This document shows, piece after piece, positions 8,653 through 17,303 of a DNA stretch of 64,000 bases. The DNA lies in assembly GCA_944358445.1 (NCBI GenBank), contig CALVRC010000005.1, positions 21,691 through 85,690 on the forward strand, read 5' to 3'. The position numbers were made by a program, and so were the translations under genes. The notes below the pieces were generated by a model. That model did no database searches. It was not told the origin of the DNA and saw nothing but the letters and a program-made list of their open reading frames with translations. Source of the stretch: an uncultured Bacilli bacterium (lineage in GTDB: Bacteria; Bacillota_I; Bacilli_A; RF39; UBA660). Within the stretch, counting starts at the first letter, position 1; every line of letters starts with the position of its first letter.

Positions 8653-9237
8653 ATGGAAATATTTTCAAATTGGATATTTTGGGTTGTTTTAGCGTCTATT
8701 GTATTTGTTTTAGCTTTAATTGGTTATTTAACTGAAAGTATGAAAAAAGATAAGAAAGATGATAAGAAAAAGGAAGAGCCTGATGTGGTACTAGAGGTAA
8801 CTACTTCTGTAACTCCAGAAACAAATGAAGTTAATATTCCAGCTCAAAATGATGATTGGACTACTATGCCAAAGGTTGATAGTTCACTTGAGGAAGTTAA
8901 GGTTGATTCTATTAGTGAGGTTGCTGATAGTACAAATAGTGCGGATAGTGTATTTACATCACCAGTTAGTGATACAGAGGTGTCTACTTTAGAGCCAGTT
9001 ACTCCTGAAGTTCAAGGGCTTAATGTAGAAACTCCTGCTATGTCTTTAAATAATGAATCAGTAAATGAATCAGTTTCTAGTGATAATGTTACTATGGAAA
9101 CACCTTTAGAGGTAAGACCAGAGGCAACTACTCAAGAGACTCCTTTAGTTGATACTAGTGCACAAGAGACACCAATAGAAACATTAAATACAGATGATAC
9201 ACAAGCTGAAAAAAATTCAGATATTTGGAATTTATAA
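8653..9237 (+). CDS. Single-pass membrane protein with an acidic, Thr/Pro/Glu-rich tail
   Basis: Residues ~7-27 form one transmembrane helix, followed by a Lys/Asp-rich stretch and then ~150 residues of low-complexity sequence rich in Thr, Ser, Val, Pro and Glu, including repeated QETP units near the end. The positively charged stretch after the helix suggests that the tail stays in the cytoplasm. No catalytic or family motif is visible. AGGAAGGGG precedes the ATG and a terminator follows, so it is probably transcribed alone. Confidence 0.6.
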   Translation: MEIFSNWIFWVVLASIVFVLALIGYLTESMKKDKKDDKKKEEPDVVLEVTTSVTPETNEVNIPAQNDDWTTMPKVDSSLEEVKVDSISEVADSTNSADSVFTSPVSDTEVSTLEPVTPEVQGLNVETPAMSLNNESVNESVSSDNVTMETPLEVRPEATTQETPLVDTSAQETPIETLNTDDTQAEKNSDIWNL

Positions 9238-9260
9238 AAAGATGAGTTTCATCTTTTTTT
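9236..9260 (+). terminator. Rho-independent terminator
   Basis: AAAGATGA-GTT-TCATCTTT stem-loop followed by a run of T, starting at the stop codon of the acidic membrane protein gene. Confidence 0.85.
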
Positions 9261-9361
9261 ACATGGGTTACTTTAGTTTTTTTTGTTTTTGAAAAAAAAT
9301 AAAGGGTTTTATCAAGCTCTTAAGTATGATATAATTAATTAAGTTAGATGGAGGTTATTAA

Positions 9362-10171
9362 ATGACGATAGAAACATTAGTTGAATTAGCTAGAAAAATA
9401 CTCGATATTTTACTAGTATGGGCATTATTTTATTTTATTTTAAAAAGTTTAAGAAAAAATGTAAAAATGATTATGCTTTTTAAAGGTATTTTAATTATTG
9501 TAGTTACAAAAATTTTGGCTGATGTCTTGGATTTGGTGACAATTGGCTATTTAATTGACTATGTCATTGAATGGGCGCCACTTGCTTTAATCATTATATT
9601 TCAGCCAGAAATTAGAGATGCTTTGGAACAGTTAGGTAGAGCTCAATTACTTGGAAGACATAAAACGCTTTCTCTTACTGAACTTGAAAAATCAATTGGT
9701 GAAATTACAAGTTCAGTTGATTATATGAGAAAAATGCGTATTGGTGCTTTAATTGTTATTGAAAGAGAAAATAGTTTAGCTAGTTATGTAGAAAAGGCAC
9801 AAAAGATATATGCGGACATATCAGGTCCACTTTTGTCTTCTATTTTCTTTACTAATAATCCACTTCATGATGGTGGAGTTATTATCAGAGGTGATAAGAT
9901 AATATGTGCGGGAGCTGTTTTCCCAACTAGTGATAGTATGGCAATTAGTAAAAGGTTGGGTACACGTCACAGAGCTGCTTTAGGAATTGCTGAAAGAACT
10001 GATGCAATTGCGCTTGTTGTTTCAGAGGAGACTAGTAGAATTTCTATAGCAATGAATGGAGAACTTATTTATAATCTTTCTTTGGATGAAGTTAGAATTC
10101 GTTTGTTAGAAGCTTTAGCACCTTCACATAAAATTTTAGACGGAGCGAAAGAAGGTGGAATAAATGAATAA
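9362..10171 (+). CDS. cdaA: Diadenylate cyclase CdaA, membrane-bound c-di-AMP synthase
   Basis: It makes the second messenger c-di-AMP from two ATP, controlling potassium and osmolyte balance and wall homeostasis in Firmicutes. Three hydrophobic helices (about 12-32, 36-56, 62-82) precede a DisA_N cyclase domain containing DGGVIIRGD (170-178) and GTRHRAALG (200-208), the signature metal/ATP-binding motifs. Length (269) is normal. GGAGG lies before the ATG. The gene overlaps cdaR by 8 bp, the standard arrangement in Bacilli; glmM, the usual third gene, is not next. Confidence 0.95.
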   Translation: MTIETLVELARKILDILLVWALFYFILKSLRKNVKMIMLFKGILIIVVTKILADVLDLVTIGYLIDYVIEWAPLALIIIFQPEIRDALEQLGRAQLLGRHKTLSLTELEKSIGEITSSVDYMRKMRIGALIVIERENSLASYVEKAQKIYADISGPLLSSIFFTNNPLHDGGVIIRGDKIICAGAVFPTSDSMAISKRLGTRHRAALGIAERTDAIALVVSEETSRISIAMNGELIYNLSLDEVRIRLLEALAPSHKILDGAKEGGINE

Positions 10172-11522
10172 GAAACCAGGAATATTTAAAAGAATAGCTC
10201 GTTTTATTGATAAGAAAATTGTTGTTCCAGTAACAAAAGTTATTATGAAAGTTGGTAAGAAGCTTGGTGGTTCTAATAGGTCACTTGAGACTTGGCTTTC
10301 TAGAAGTAATACATTACTTTTTGTTTCTTTGTTTTTTGCTTTATTAGTATTTATTTTATTTGACCAAAAAACTTTGATGTTTAACGATACGAGTGCGGAA
10401 GTTTTAAAAGATCAAGCTGTTGAGGCGGTTTATAACGAAGAAGCTTATGTAGTTGAAGGTTTACCTGATAAGGTTGATATTACTCTTATGGGAAGTAGAA
10501 GCGATTTGTTTATTGCAAAGCAATCAACTACTTCAAAGGTTACAGTTGATTTAACTGGTTTAAAACCTGGTACTCATAAGGTTAATATTGAATATATGAG
10601 ACCAAATGATTCTGTTGATTATAGTGTTAATCCTTCTGTAGCAACAGTTAATATTTATCCTAAGGTTTCTGAATCTAAGACATTAACTACTGATTTATTG
10701 AATCAAGATAGTTTGGATTCAAAATTGGTTGTTGATAATGTAAAACCTGAAGTTGATAAAGTTGTTATAAAGGGAACTGATGATGAAAATGCTATTAATA
10801 GTTTGACAAAGGTTGCTACTGTTAAGGCGTTAGTTGATGTTTCTAGTTTGAATAATCAAGATGTTGGAACGGTTACTTTGAAAGATGTACCACTTAAGGC
10901 TTATGATTCAAATGGTAATAGTTTAGATATCGAAATTGTTCCTTCTAAAATAGAAGTTAGTGTAGATTTATCATCTCCTAGCAAAACAGTTCCTATTAGA
11001 GTTGTTCCAAAAGGGGATATTACCTTTGGTAAGGCTATTAGTTCTATTTCACTTAGTCAAAGTAATGTAACTGTTTATGGTAAGCAAGAGGTATTGGACG
11101 AATTAGAGTATGTACCTGTAAATGTTGATGTGGATGGTTTAAAAGATGATAGAGAATATAAGCTTGAACTTGATAAGCCTAAGGGTGTTAAATCTATGAG
11201 CATTAATAATGTAACTGTAGGTATAACTTTAGGCACTTCTACTGATAAAGATATTAATAATGTAAATATTGATGTTCGTAATTTAGATGATAAGTATAGT
11301 GTTCAAGGTTTATCACAAAATGATATTCAAGTTACAGTTAATGTTAAAGGAGTTGAATCGGTACTTAATAATTTACAAGCTGAAGATATTACGGCTTATA
11401 TTGATTTAAAAGATTATAAACCAGGTGAATATGAAGTTGAAGTAAAAGTTGAAGGTACTGATCCTAAGGTACAGTATTTATCTAAAACCAAAAAGGTTAA
11501 AATTAGAGTTGTTGAAAAGTAG
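10164..11522 (+). CDS. cdaR: CdaA regulatory protein with YbbR repeats
   Basis: Residues ~50-67 form one transmembrane helix, followed by a long extracytoplasmic region of about four YbbR-like beta domains (patterns such as PDKVDITLMGS, KVVIKGTDD, SNVTVYGKQ and NDIQVTVNVKG). CdaR binds and modulates CdaA at the membrane. The 8-bp overlap with cdaA implies coupled translation. A strong terminator follows directly, so the operon has two genes and lacks the usual glmM. Confidence 0.9.
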   Translation: MNKKPGIFKRIARFIDKKIVVPVTKVIMKVGKKLGGSNRSLETWLSRSNTLLFVSLFFALLVFILFDQKTLMFNDTSAEVLKDQAVEAVYNEEAYVVEGLPDKVDITLMGSRSDLFIAKQSTTSKVTVDLTGLKPGTHKVNIEYMRPNDSVDYSVNPSVATVNIYPKVSESKTLTTDLLNQDSLDSKLVVDNVKPEVDKVVIKGTDDENAINSLTKVATVKALVDVSSLNNQDVGTVTLKDVPLKAYDSNGNSLDIEIVPSKIEVSVDLSSPSKTVPIRVVPKGDITFGKAISSISLSQSNVTVYGKQEVLDELEYVPVNVDVDGLKDDREYKLELDKPKGVKSMSINNVTVGITLGTSTDKDINNVNIDVRNLDDKYSVQGLSQNDIQVTVNVKGVESVLNNLQAEDITAYIDLKDYKPGEYEVEVKVEGTDPKVQYLSKTKKVKIRVVEK

Positions 11523-11530
11523 TATATAAG

Positions 11531-11558
11531 ACCATGTTTAAACTAAACATGGTTTTTT
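11531..11558 (+). terminator. Rho-independent terminator of cdaA-cdaR
   Basis: A 10-bp perfect stem, ACCATGTTTA / TAAACATGGT, with an AAC loop and a six-T tail. Confidence 0.92.
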
Positions 11559-11610
11559 GTAAATTGTACTGTATAATAAATTTTGATATAATATTTTAGA
11601 GGTGTTAATT

Positions 11611-13812
11611 ATGGATGAAAATTTTAATGAATATTCAGGTATTAATCATATGTGTCAGCAATATATTAATAAATATCATACTTTATTAGGATTCCCAAAG
11701 AGGTATATTACTTTTGAAATGTGTCAGCAATATTTTAATGAATATCATACTTTGGAAGGGATTCCAGAGCAGTATATTACTTTTGAAATGTGTCAGCAAT
11801 ATTTTAATGAATATCATACTTTGGAAGGGATTCCAGAGCAGTATATTACTTTTGAAATGTGTCAGCAGTATTTTAATGAATATCATATTTTGCGTAGAAT
11901 TCCAGAACAGTATATTACTTTTGAAATGTGTCAGCAATATTTTAATGAATATTATACTTTGGAAGGGATTCCAGAGAAGTATATTACTTCTGAAATGTGT
12001 CAACGGTATTTTAATAAGAAGTATAATTTGCGTGGAATTCCAGAGCAGTATATTACTTCAGATATGTGTCAGCAATATTTTAATAAGAAGTATAATTTGC
12101 GTGGAATTCCAGAGCAGTATATTACTCCAGAAATGTGTAAAAAATATTTTAATACATTGAAAAGGTCTTTTGTTGATATATTTAAATTAAAATTTTGTTT
12201 AATTCCTGAAAAATATAGAACAGAAGAGATGTGCCAGTATTATTTTTCAAGAACATCTGATTTGAAAGAAATACCAGAAAAATATAGGACAGAAGAGATG
12301 TGTCAGTATTATTTTTCAAGAACATATGATTTAAAGGAAATCCCAGAGAAGTATATTACTTTTGAAATGTGTCAGCAATATTTTGCTGAAAAACATACTT
12401 TGGATGCTATTCCTGATAGATTTAAAGATAGAATATTTGAAATAACTCATGATTTAAATTTGGTTTCAGAAGAACGCAGAACTAGAGAAATGTGTGAAGA
12501 ATATTTTAATATATTAAAACAAACTGATGATATTTATGAATTTGAATCAAATTTTCGTTTAATTCCTGAAAAATATAGAACAGAAGAGATGTATCAGTAT
12601 TATTTTTCAAGAACATATGATTTAAAGGAAATCCCAGAGAAGTATATTACTTTTGAAATGTGTCAGCAATATTTTGCTGAAAAACATACTTTGGATGCTA
12701 TTCCTGATAGATTTAAAGATAGAATATTTGAAATAACTCATGATTTAAATTTGGTTTCAGAAGAACGCAGAACTAGAGAAATGTGTGAAGAATATTTTAA
12801 TATATTAAAACAAACTGATGATATTTATGAATTTGAATCAAATTTTCGTTTAATTCCTGAAAAATATAGAACAGAAGAGATGTATCAGTATTATTTTTCA
12901 AGAACATATGATTTAAAGGAAATCCCAGAGAAGTATATTACTTTTGAAATGTGTCAGCAATATTTTGCTGAAAAACATACTTTGGATGTTATTCCTGATA
13001 GATTTAAAGATCAAGTATGTGCAACATATTATTTGGATTCTGGTAAATTAAAATATATTCCTTCACAATATATTAATGATATACTTCAAAATATTTTAGT
13101 TTTATTAAATACAATTACATTTACTAAAGAGTATCTACTTGCTAATTTAAATTTAAGTGAAACGCAATTTAATAATATTTTGAATTATGCACAAAATGAA
13201 AATCCTGAATTATATAAAAAAATAAAGGATATTTTAGATAGAAATTCAAAAAATTATGTGGCGATTACTAGAAATAGAATAAATTTTTTAAATGTTATTG
13301 TGTCTAATATGGATTTAGGAAAAGAATTAACTAAAGAACAAAAAATATATTTTACTTATCAATTTTATTCTGCTAAGCCAGCAAGGTCTTTAGAAACTAT
13401 ATGGACTTGGCTTATGCGTAATCCAAAGGATAATAAAGAATTAATTATGTTTTTTAGAAATTATTTAAAATTTAAAACAGCTAATGATATGTCTGATTAT
13501 GAAGTTTTATCTCTTAAAGAACAAAAACAAGAGCAGTTGCCATCTTGGATAAAAAATTATGATTTACGTAGTAAAATGGGTAATGAAGAAAGAGAGGTTA
13601 CGCTCCATTTTATTAAAGGTGAAGATGATGTTACTGTTAGTAAGGAGGAAGTAAAACTTGTTTTAGCTATTTTAAACAAAAATGAAATTCCTACTAAAAA
13701 TTGTATAGTAAATGAAGCTATTAGACAGTATGCGATTGGTGATTTAAATGAATTTATTGTTGATTTACAAGAATCTTTAGTAGTTAATACAAAGAGTAAT
13801 TTGAAAAAATAG
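11611..13812 (+). CDS. Tandem 23-residue-repeat protein (DUF4116-like pattern), function unknown
   Basis: The first ~470 residues are tandem helical units of the type MCQQYFNEYHTLEGIPEQYIT, about 23 residues each. This recalls the DUF4116 pattern (PEKLKTPELCLEAVKQ) but with Tyr/Phe in place of Ala/Val. Early copies are nearly identical at DNA level (69-bp period from 11719). A larger 291-bp unit (12301-13010) is duplicated almost perfectly. The last ~260 residues are unique and helical, without recognised motifs. No signal peptide or membrane segment is seen. ATG 11611 was preferred to GTG 11602 because AGAGGTG lies at 11598-11604. Probably a protein-interaction scaffold; that is inference. 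Confidence 0.6.
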   Translation: MDENFNEYSGINHMCQQYINKYHTLLGFPKRYITFEMCQQYFNEYHTLEGIPEQYITFEMCQQYFNEYHTLEGIPEQYITFEMCQQYFNEYHILRRIPEQYITFEMCQQYFNEYYTLEGIPEKYITSEMCQRYFNKKYNLRGIPEQYITSDMCQQYFNKKYNLRGIPEQYITPEMCKKYFNTLKRSFVDIFKLKFCLIPEKYRTEEMCQYYFSRTSDLKEIPEKYRTEEMCQYYFSRTYDLKEIPEKYITFEMCQQYFAEKHTLDAIPDRFKDRIFEITHDLNLVSEERRTREMCEEYFNILKQTDDIYEFESNFRLIPEKYRTEEMYQYYFSRTYDLKEIPEKYITFEMCQQYFAEKHTLDAIPDRFKDRIFEITHDLNLVSEERRTREMCEEYFNILKQTDDIYEFESNFRLIPEKYRTEEMYQYYFSRTYDLKEIPEKYITFEMCQQYFAEKHTLDVIPDRFKDQVCATYYLDSGKLKYIPSQYINDILQNILVLLNTITFTKEYLLANLNLSETQFNNILNYAQNENPELYKKIKDILDRNSKNYVAITRNRINFLNVIVSNMDLGKELTKEQKIYFTYQFYSAKPARSLETIWTWLMRNPKDNKELIMFFRNYLKFKTANDMSDYEVLSLKEQKQEQLPSWIKNYDLRSKMGNEEREVTLHFIKGEDDVTVSKEEVKLVLAILNKNEIPTKNCIVNEAIRQYAIGDLNEFIVDLQESLVVNTKSNLKK
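11719..12140 (+). repeat. 69-bp coding tandem repeats
   Basis: Successive copies of ATGTGTCAGCAATATTTTAA begin at 11719, 11788 and onward every 69 bp, with only scattered differences. They encode the 23-residue units. Confidence 0.85.
12301..13010 (+). repeat. 291-bp coding tandem duplication (about 2.4 copies)
   Basis: Sequence from 12301 is repeated at +291 (12592) and again at +582, with almost no differences (for example one G/A change at 12302/12593). The unit encodes 97 residues, so frame is kept. The near-identity points to a recent expansion. Confidence 0.9.
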
Positions 13813-13869
13813 TTAATTGACTTTAATTATAAAAAATATTATCATTAATATAAAAGGAGCGTGTTATGA

Positions 13870-14442
13870 ATGTTTGAAAAGATTAGGAATACATTGATTG
13901 CAACATCAGTTTTATATTTATTATTGGGTATTATTATGTTCTTTTTTCCAGATATGGTTATTAAATCTGTTTGTTATTTAGTGGCTATTATGTTTTTGTT
14001 TGTTGGAGTATCTGGAGTTGTTATGTATATGAAAACGAATATAAAAACTGCTTTTACTAGTTTTACTTTAGTAATGTCTATTATTTTTGGGGCATTTGGG
14101 ATGTATGTTTTATTGAATCCAGAGGCTTTTGCTTCATTTTTACCACTTGTAGTTGGAATATTTTTACTTGTTGATTCAGTTAGTAAGTTATCAATGGCTT
14201 TTGATTTAAAGAAGTTTGAATATAAAAATTGGTGGCAAATGCTTATTGTGGCTTTTATTCTTTTAGGATGTGGATTATTACTTGTGTTTAAACCATTTGA
14301 GGTTTCGAATGTAATTGTTCAGATTATTGGTGCTATATTAGTGGTTGATGCTGTTTCTAATATATTTACTATTTACAGTTATTCTAAAGTTGAAGCTTTT
14401 AAAAAAGATAAAATTATAGACGAAAAAAATCTATCTGAGTGA
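13870..14442 (+). CDS. HdeD-like (DUF308) membrane protein
   Basis: A 190-residue protein with about six hydrophobic helices arranged as two similar halves. Gly/Ala-rich helices and motifs such as LLGIIMFFFPD, GIFLLVDSVSKL and GAILVVDAVSNI are characteristic of the DUF308/HdeD family of small integral membrane proteins of unknown biochemical role. An ATG at 13866 lies at better spacing from AAGGAG (13854-13859) but opens a frame of only three codons overlapping this start; it may simply be chance. Confidence 0.75.
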   Translation: MFEKIRNTLIATSVLYLLLGIIMFFFPDMVIKSVCYLVAIMFLFVGVSGVVMYMKTNIKTAFTSFTLVMSIIFGAFGMYVLLNPEAFASFLPLVVGIFLLVDSVSKLSMAFDLKKFEYKNWWQMLIVAFILLGCGLLLVFKPFEVSNVIVQIIGAILVVDAVSNIFTIYSYSKVEAFKKDKIIDEKNLSE

Positions 14443-14452
14443 TAGATTTTTT
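14424..14452. terminator. Bidirectional terminator between convergent genes
   Basis: AAAAAATCTATC / GATAGATTTTTT, a 12-bp perfect stem with TGAGT loop. It has A and T runs on both sides and serves the DUF308 gene and the minus-strand DUF378 gene. Confidence 0.88.
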
Positions 14453-14660
14453 AATGATTTTCTAGATGTGTAAATAATAGTCCAATATTGATTAGCCCGG
14501 CAATACCAACTAAGGAATAGACTATTCTTGATAACATGCTCATATCTCCAAATAAGAATGAAACTAAGTTAAAATCTAATAATCCAATTAATCCCCAGTT
14601 AATAGCACCTATAATTGTTAGGACTAAACAAATTTTTTGTAATATTTCCATATTTTTCAC
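14451..14660 (-). CDS. DUF378 family two-helix membrane protein
   Basis: A 69-residue protein with two transmembrane helices. The segment TIIGAINWGLIGLLDFNLVSFLFG is the hallmark of the DUF378 family; the second helix (RIVYSLVGIAGLINIGLL) also fits. Biochemical role unknown. It is divergent from the lipoprotein gene at 14750, and GAAGGTG lies upstream of its ATG. Confidence 0.85.
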   Translation of the reverse strand: MKNMEILQKICLVLTIIGAINWGLIGLLDFNLVSFLFGDMSMLSRIVYSLVGIAGLINIGLLFTHLENH

Positions 14661-14749
14661 CTTCCTCTACTATATATAATGGTTAAAAGTTTAAAATTTA
14701 TTCATAAATAAAATATAAATTCCATATTATTAAGCAGAAAGATGGTGAG

Positions 14750-15745
14750 ATGATGAAAAAATTTTGTTTAATTTTATGTGTTTGTTTTTTAATGGTAGGA
14801 TGTGGTAAATATACGGTTAAAGATGCTGAAAAAGATTTGGAGAAAAAAAATAATAAATTAAATGGTTATAATTTAACTGGGGAAATGGAAATAATAAATA
14901 ATGATGATGTTTATAAATATGATGTTGATGTTTCTTATAGTAAGAATGATAAATTTAGAGTATCTTTAAAAAACAAAACAAATAATCATGAACAAATTAT
15001 TTTAAAGAATAATGATGGGGTGTATGTTTTAACTCCAACACTTAATAAGAGTTTTAAATTCCAAAGTGATTGGCCTTATAATAATTCGCAGGTTTATTTA
15101 TTACAAACATTACTTTCTGATATTCAAAATGATAGTGATAAGGAATTTAAAGAAACAAAAGATAATTATATTTTTACAACAGCTGTTAATTATCCAAATA
15201 ATAGTGATTTAGTTAAACAAAAAATATATTTTGATAAGAAATTAAATCCAGTTAAGGTAGAGGTTTTAAATGAAAATGATGATGTTTTAATAAAAATGAC
15301 ATTTAAAAAAGTTGATTTAAAAGCAGAATTTAAAGATAAATATTTTTCGTTAGATGATAATATGAAGGTATCTGAGACGGATAATGAAGTTGATGTAGTA
15401 AGTAAAATTGAGAATGAAATTTATCCTATGTATATTCCAGAGAATACTAAATTAGCGGATAAAGAGGTTGTTGAATTAGATGACGGTGAACGAGTTATTA
15501 TGACATTTGAAGGAGATAATCCATTTATGCTTGTACAGCAAACGGCCACTGTTAGCGATGATTTGGCTATTGTATCTGTTATGGGTGAACCTTATCAGAT
15601 GGCAACTAGTGTAGCAGCAGTTTCTGATAATATGGTAAGTTGGATAAGTAACGGAATTGAATATTATGTGGTGGCTGATAATATGAGTGAGAATGAGCTT
15701 TTGAGTGTGGCTAGTTCTGTATCAGTACTTCCAGTAAGTAAGTAG
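14750..15745 (+). CDS. LolA-fold lipoprotein (GerS/YlxW-like)
   Basis: The lipoprotein signal ends in lipobox MVGC (Cys18). Residues ~20-200 follow the LolA-like lipoprotein-carrier pattern of Firmicutes: LNGYNLTGEMEI, KFRVSLKN, QIILKNNDGVYVLTP, SDWPYNNSQVYLL and KIYFDKKLNPVKVEV. The C-terminal third (EIYPMYIPENTKL onward) is a second conserved region seen with these proteins. It probably sits on the outer membrane face and may carry hydrophobic ligands; that role is inferred. Confidence 0.78.
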   Translation: MMKKFCLILCVCFLMVGCGKYTVKDAEKDLEKKNNKLNGYNLTGEMEIINNDDVYKYDVDVSYSKNDKFRVSLKNKTNNHEQIILKNNDGVYVLTPTLNKSFKFQSDWPYNNSQVYLLQTLLSDIQNDSDKEFKETKDNYIFTTAVNYPNNSDLVKQKIYFDKKLNPVKVEVLNENDDVLIKMTFKKVDLKAEFKDKYFSLDDNMKVSETDNEVDVVSKIENEIYPMYIPENTKLADKEVVELDDGERVIMTFEGDNPFMLVQQTATVSDDLAIVSVMGEPYQMATSVAAVSDNMVSWISNGIEYYVVADNMSENELLSVASSVSVLPVSK

Positions 15746-15770
15746 ACTAACATTTATTTGTTAGTCTTTT
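15744..15770 (+). terminator. Rho-independent terminator
   Basis: AGACTAACA / TGTTAGTCT stem with a TTTATT loop and T tail, overlapping the lipoprotein stop codon. Confidence 0.88.
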
Positions 15771-15826
15771 AATATTTTTTTTTATTTGTTATAATATAAA
15801 TATAATAATTATAGGAGGAAGATTGT

Positions 15827-16429
15827 ATGGATGAATTAGAATTTAGAGATATTGTATTGAAAAGTTTGCACCCTGAGCAATATCCTGATAAAGTGGTTAG
15901 ATGTAGAGTGATTCAAAATGAAGATATTAATGCATATGTTAATGCTATTTCTGATGAGAAAAAGATGGTTGCAACAAAAACAGCACCTGTTGAGGCAAGA
16001 TTAGGTCAGGTTGGTGAGACTGTTCATACTACTTTGACAACTGTGTATGAAGGAAATGAGTACATTTTATCTGAGGAAGATAATGTGGTTGGTGAAAGAG
16101 AATTAGAAGATGGGACTAAAGCGCCTGATGTTGTGGTTACTAATATTAATAGTACTTCTAATGAACAATATGTTGTTAAAGCCAATAAATTTTCAAGGAT
16201 GTATACAGTAAATGAAGATGGTACATTTACACCGGTTCCTGATCCTAGAACATTAACAAGAGTCTCTGAAGATGTAATTATAATGACTGCTTGGGGTGCT
16301 CCAGCTGTTTGTTTGGCGGGTTCATATATTGTGACGTATGATGCTGCTAATAATGATTTTAATACTATTGAGCAGGGTGCTTTTGATTCTACTTACGAAG
16401 TTCAAAGCGCTTTGGGTAAACAATTATAA
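15827..16429 (+). CDS. Unknown protein with a PGDYG-like C-terminal motif
   Basis: A 200-residue soluble protein preceded by AGGAGG. I do not recognise the family as a whole. The C-terminal stretch CLAGSYIVTYD...IEQGAFDSTYEV resembles the PGDYG-type segment found in phage-related and surface proteins, where a gated beta hairpin ends in a F..TYE motif. The central part is rich in Val and Thr and likely beta. It stands alone between two terminators. Confidence 0.5.
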   Translation: MDELEFRDIVLKSLHPEQYPDKVVRCRVIQNEDINAYVNAISDEKKMVATKTAPVEARLGQVGETVHTTLTTVYEGNEYILSEEDNVVGERELEDGTKAPDVVVTNINSTSNEQYVVKANKFSRMYTVNEDGTFTPVPDPRTLTRVSEDVIIMTAWGAPAVCLAGSYIVTYDAANNDFNTIEQGAFDSTYEVQSALGKQL

Positions 16430-16453
16430 CTGACATTTATTGTTAGTTTTTTT
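16428..16453 (+). terminator. Rho-independent terminator
   Basis: AACTGACA / TGTTAGTT stem (one G-T pair) with TTTAT loop and seven T, at the stop of the PGDYG-like gene. Confidence 0.8.
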
Positions 16454-16507
16454 AATAAAGTTTTAAATTTAAAGAAAATGTGCTATAATGCTTTCAGGTG
16501 ATGAGAA

Positions 16508-17221
16508 ATGGCAGAAAATGAAAAGAATAATAAAAAGGGTAATACTAATAAAAAAAACACTTCTAAAAAAAATGTTAAATCAGTAAGCCAAAAAAAAGAT
16601 ATTAACAAGGAAGTGGTGAAAGTTAAAGAGGAGGAAAGAATTGAGGAAGTTTTAGAAAGTAAAGTAGAAGACAAGAAAAAAGCAAAGGATAAAGAAGAAA
16701 AGAAAAGCAATTTAAAACAAGCTAGAAAACAACTATATTATAATGATAAATCTGAGTCTAGTGAGCTTTCTAAGTTAATTAAAATTGTTTTAATTGTAAC
16801 AGCTATAATGATTGTATTTTATGGAGTTACAGTTGTAGTTACAAAAAAAGCTGAAGAGGCGGCAGAAGAACAAAATAAGCAAGCGGTGGAAATTCAATAT
16901 GATAGTATAATGATTGGTTCAATGCTTAATATTGATGGTTCATATTATGTGCTTATTGAAAATCCTGATGATATTAGGTTATCTGAATATGCAACTTTAC
17001 TTCAAACAATTAAGGCTAATGTTGATGCACCAACTATTTATACGGCTGATTTAAGTAGTGGCTTTAATCAAGATTTTTTAAGTGATAAGAGTAATTATGC
17101 TTCTGATATGGAAAAATTTAAGGTTACTGGTACAACATTAGTGAGAATTCGTAATCATAAGATATCTGATGTTTATGATAGTTATGATGAAATAGTGAAA
17201 AAGTTAGAAGAATTAGATTAA
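16508..17221 (+). CDS. Single-pass membrane protein with Lys-rich cytoplasmic tail and thioredoxin-like outer domain
   Basis: Residues 1-85 are a highly charged Lys/Glu/Asn low-complexity tail, 91-112 a transmembrane helix, and ~125-237 a small folded domain (YDSIMIGSMLN, SYYVLIENPDD, GTTLVRIRNHKISDVY). The outer domain's order of strands and helices resembles a redox-inactive thioredoxin fold like the protein at 7580; no Cys residues are present. The AGGTGATGAGAA box precedes the ATG. Function unknown. Confidence 0.62.
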   Translation: MAENEKNNKKGNTNKKNTSKKNVKSVSQKKDINKEVVKVKEEERIEEVLESKVEDKKKAKDKEEKKSNLKQARKQLYYNDKSESSELSKLIKIVLIVTAIMIVFYGVTVVVTKKAEEAAEEQNKQAVEIQYDSIMIGSMLNIDGSYYVLIENPDDIRLSEYATLLQTIKANVDAPTIYTADLSSGFNQDFLSDKSNYASDMEKFKVTGTTLVRIRNHKISDVYDSYDEIVKKLEELD

Positions 17222-17250
17222 TACGAGTGTATACCATTCGTATTTTTTTA
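17221..17250 (+). terminator. Rho-independent terminator
   Basis: ATACGAGTG / CATTCGTAT stem (one G-T pair) with a five-base loop and T run. Confidence 0.85.
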
Positions 17251-17303
17251 GTTTTTTTAGTTTTTAGTTTTATTTTTGTGTTATACTTTAGAAGGTGATA
17301 ATT

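Noticed and set aside
13866..13877. Three-codon upstream frame regulating the DUF308 gene
   Set aside because: Spacing is good but such overlaps arise by chance; no supporting structure.
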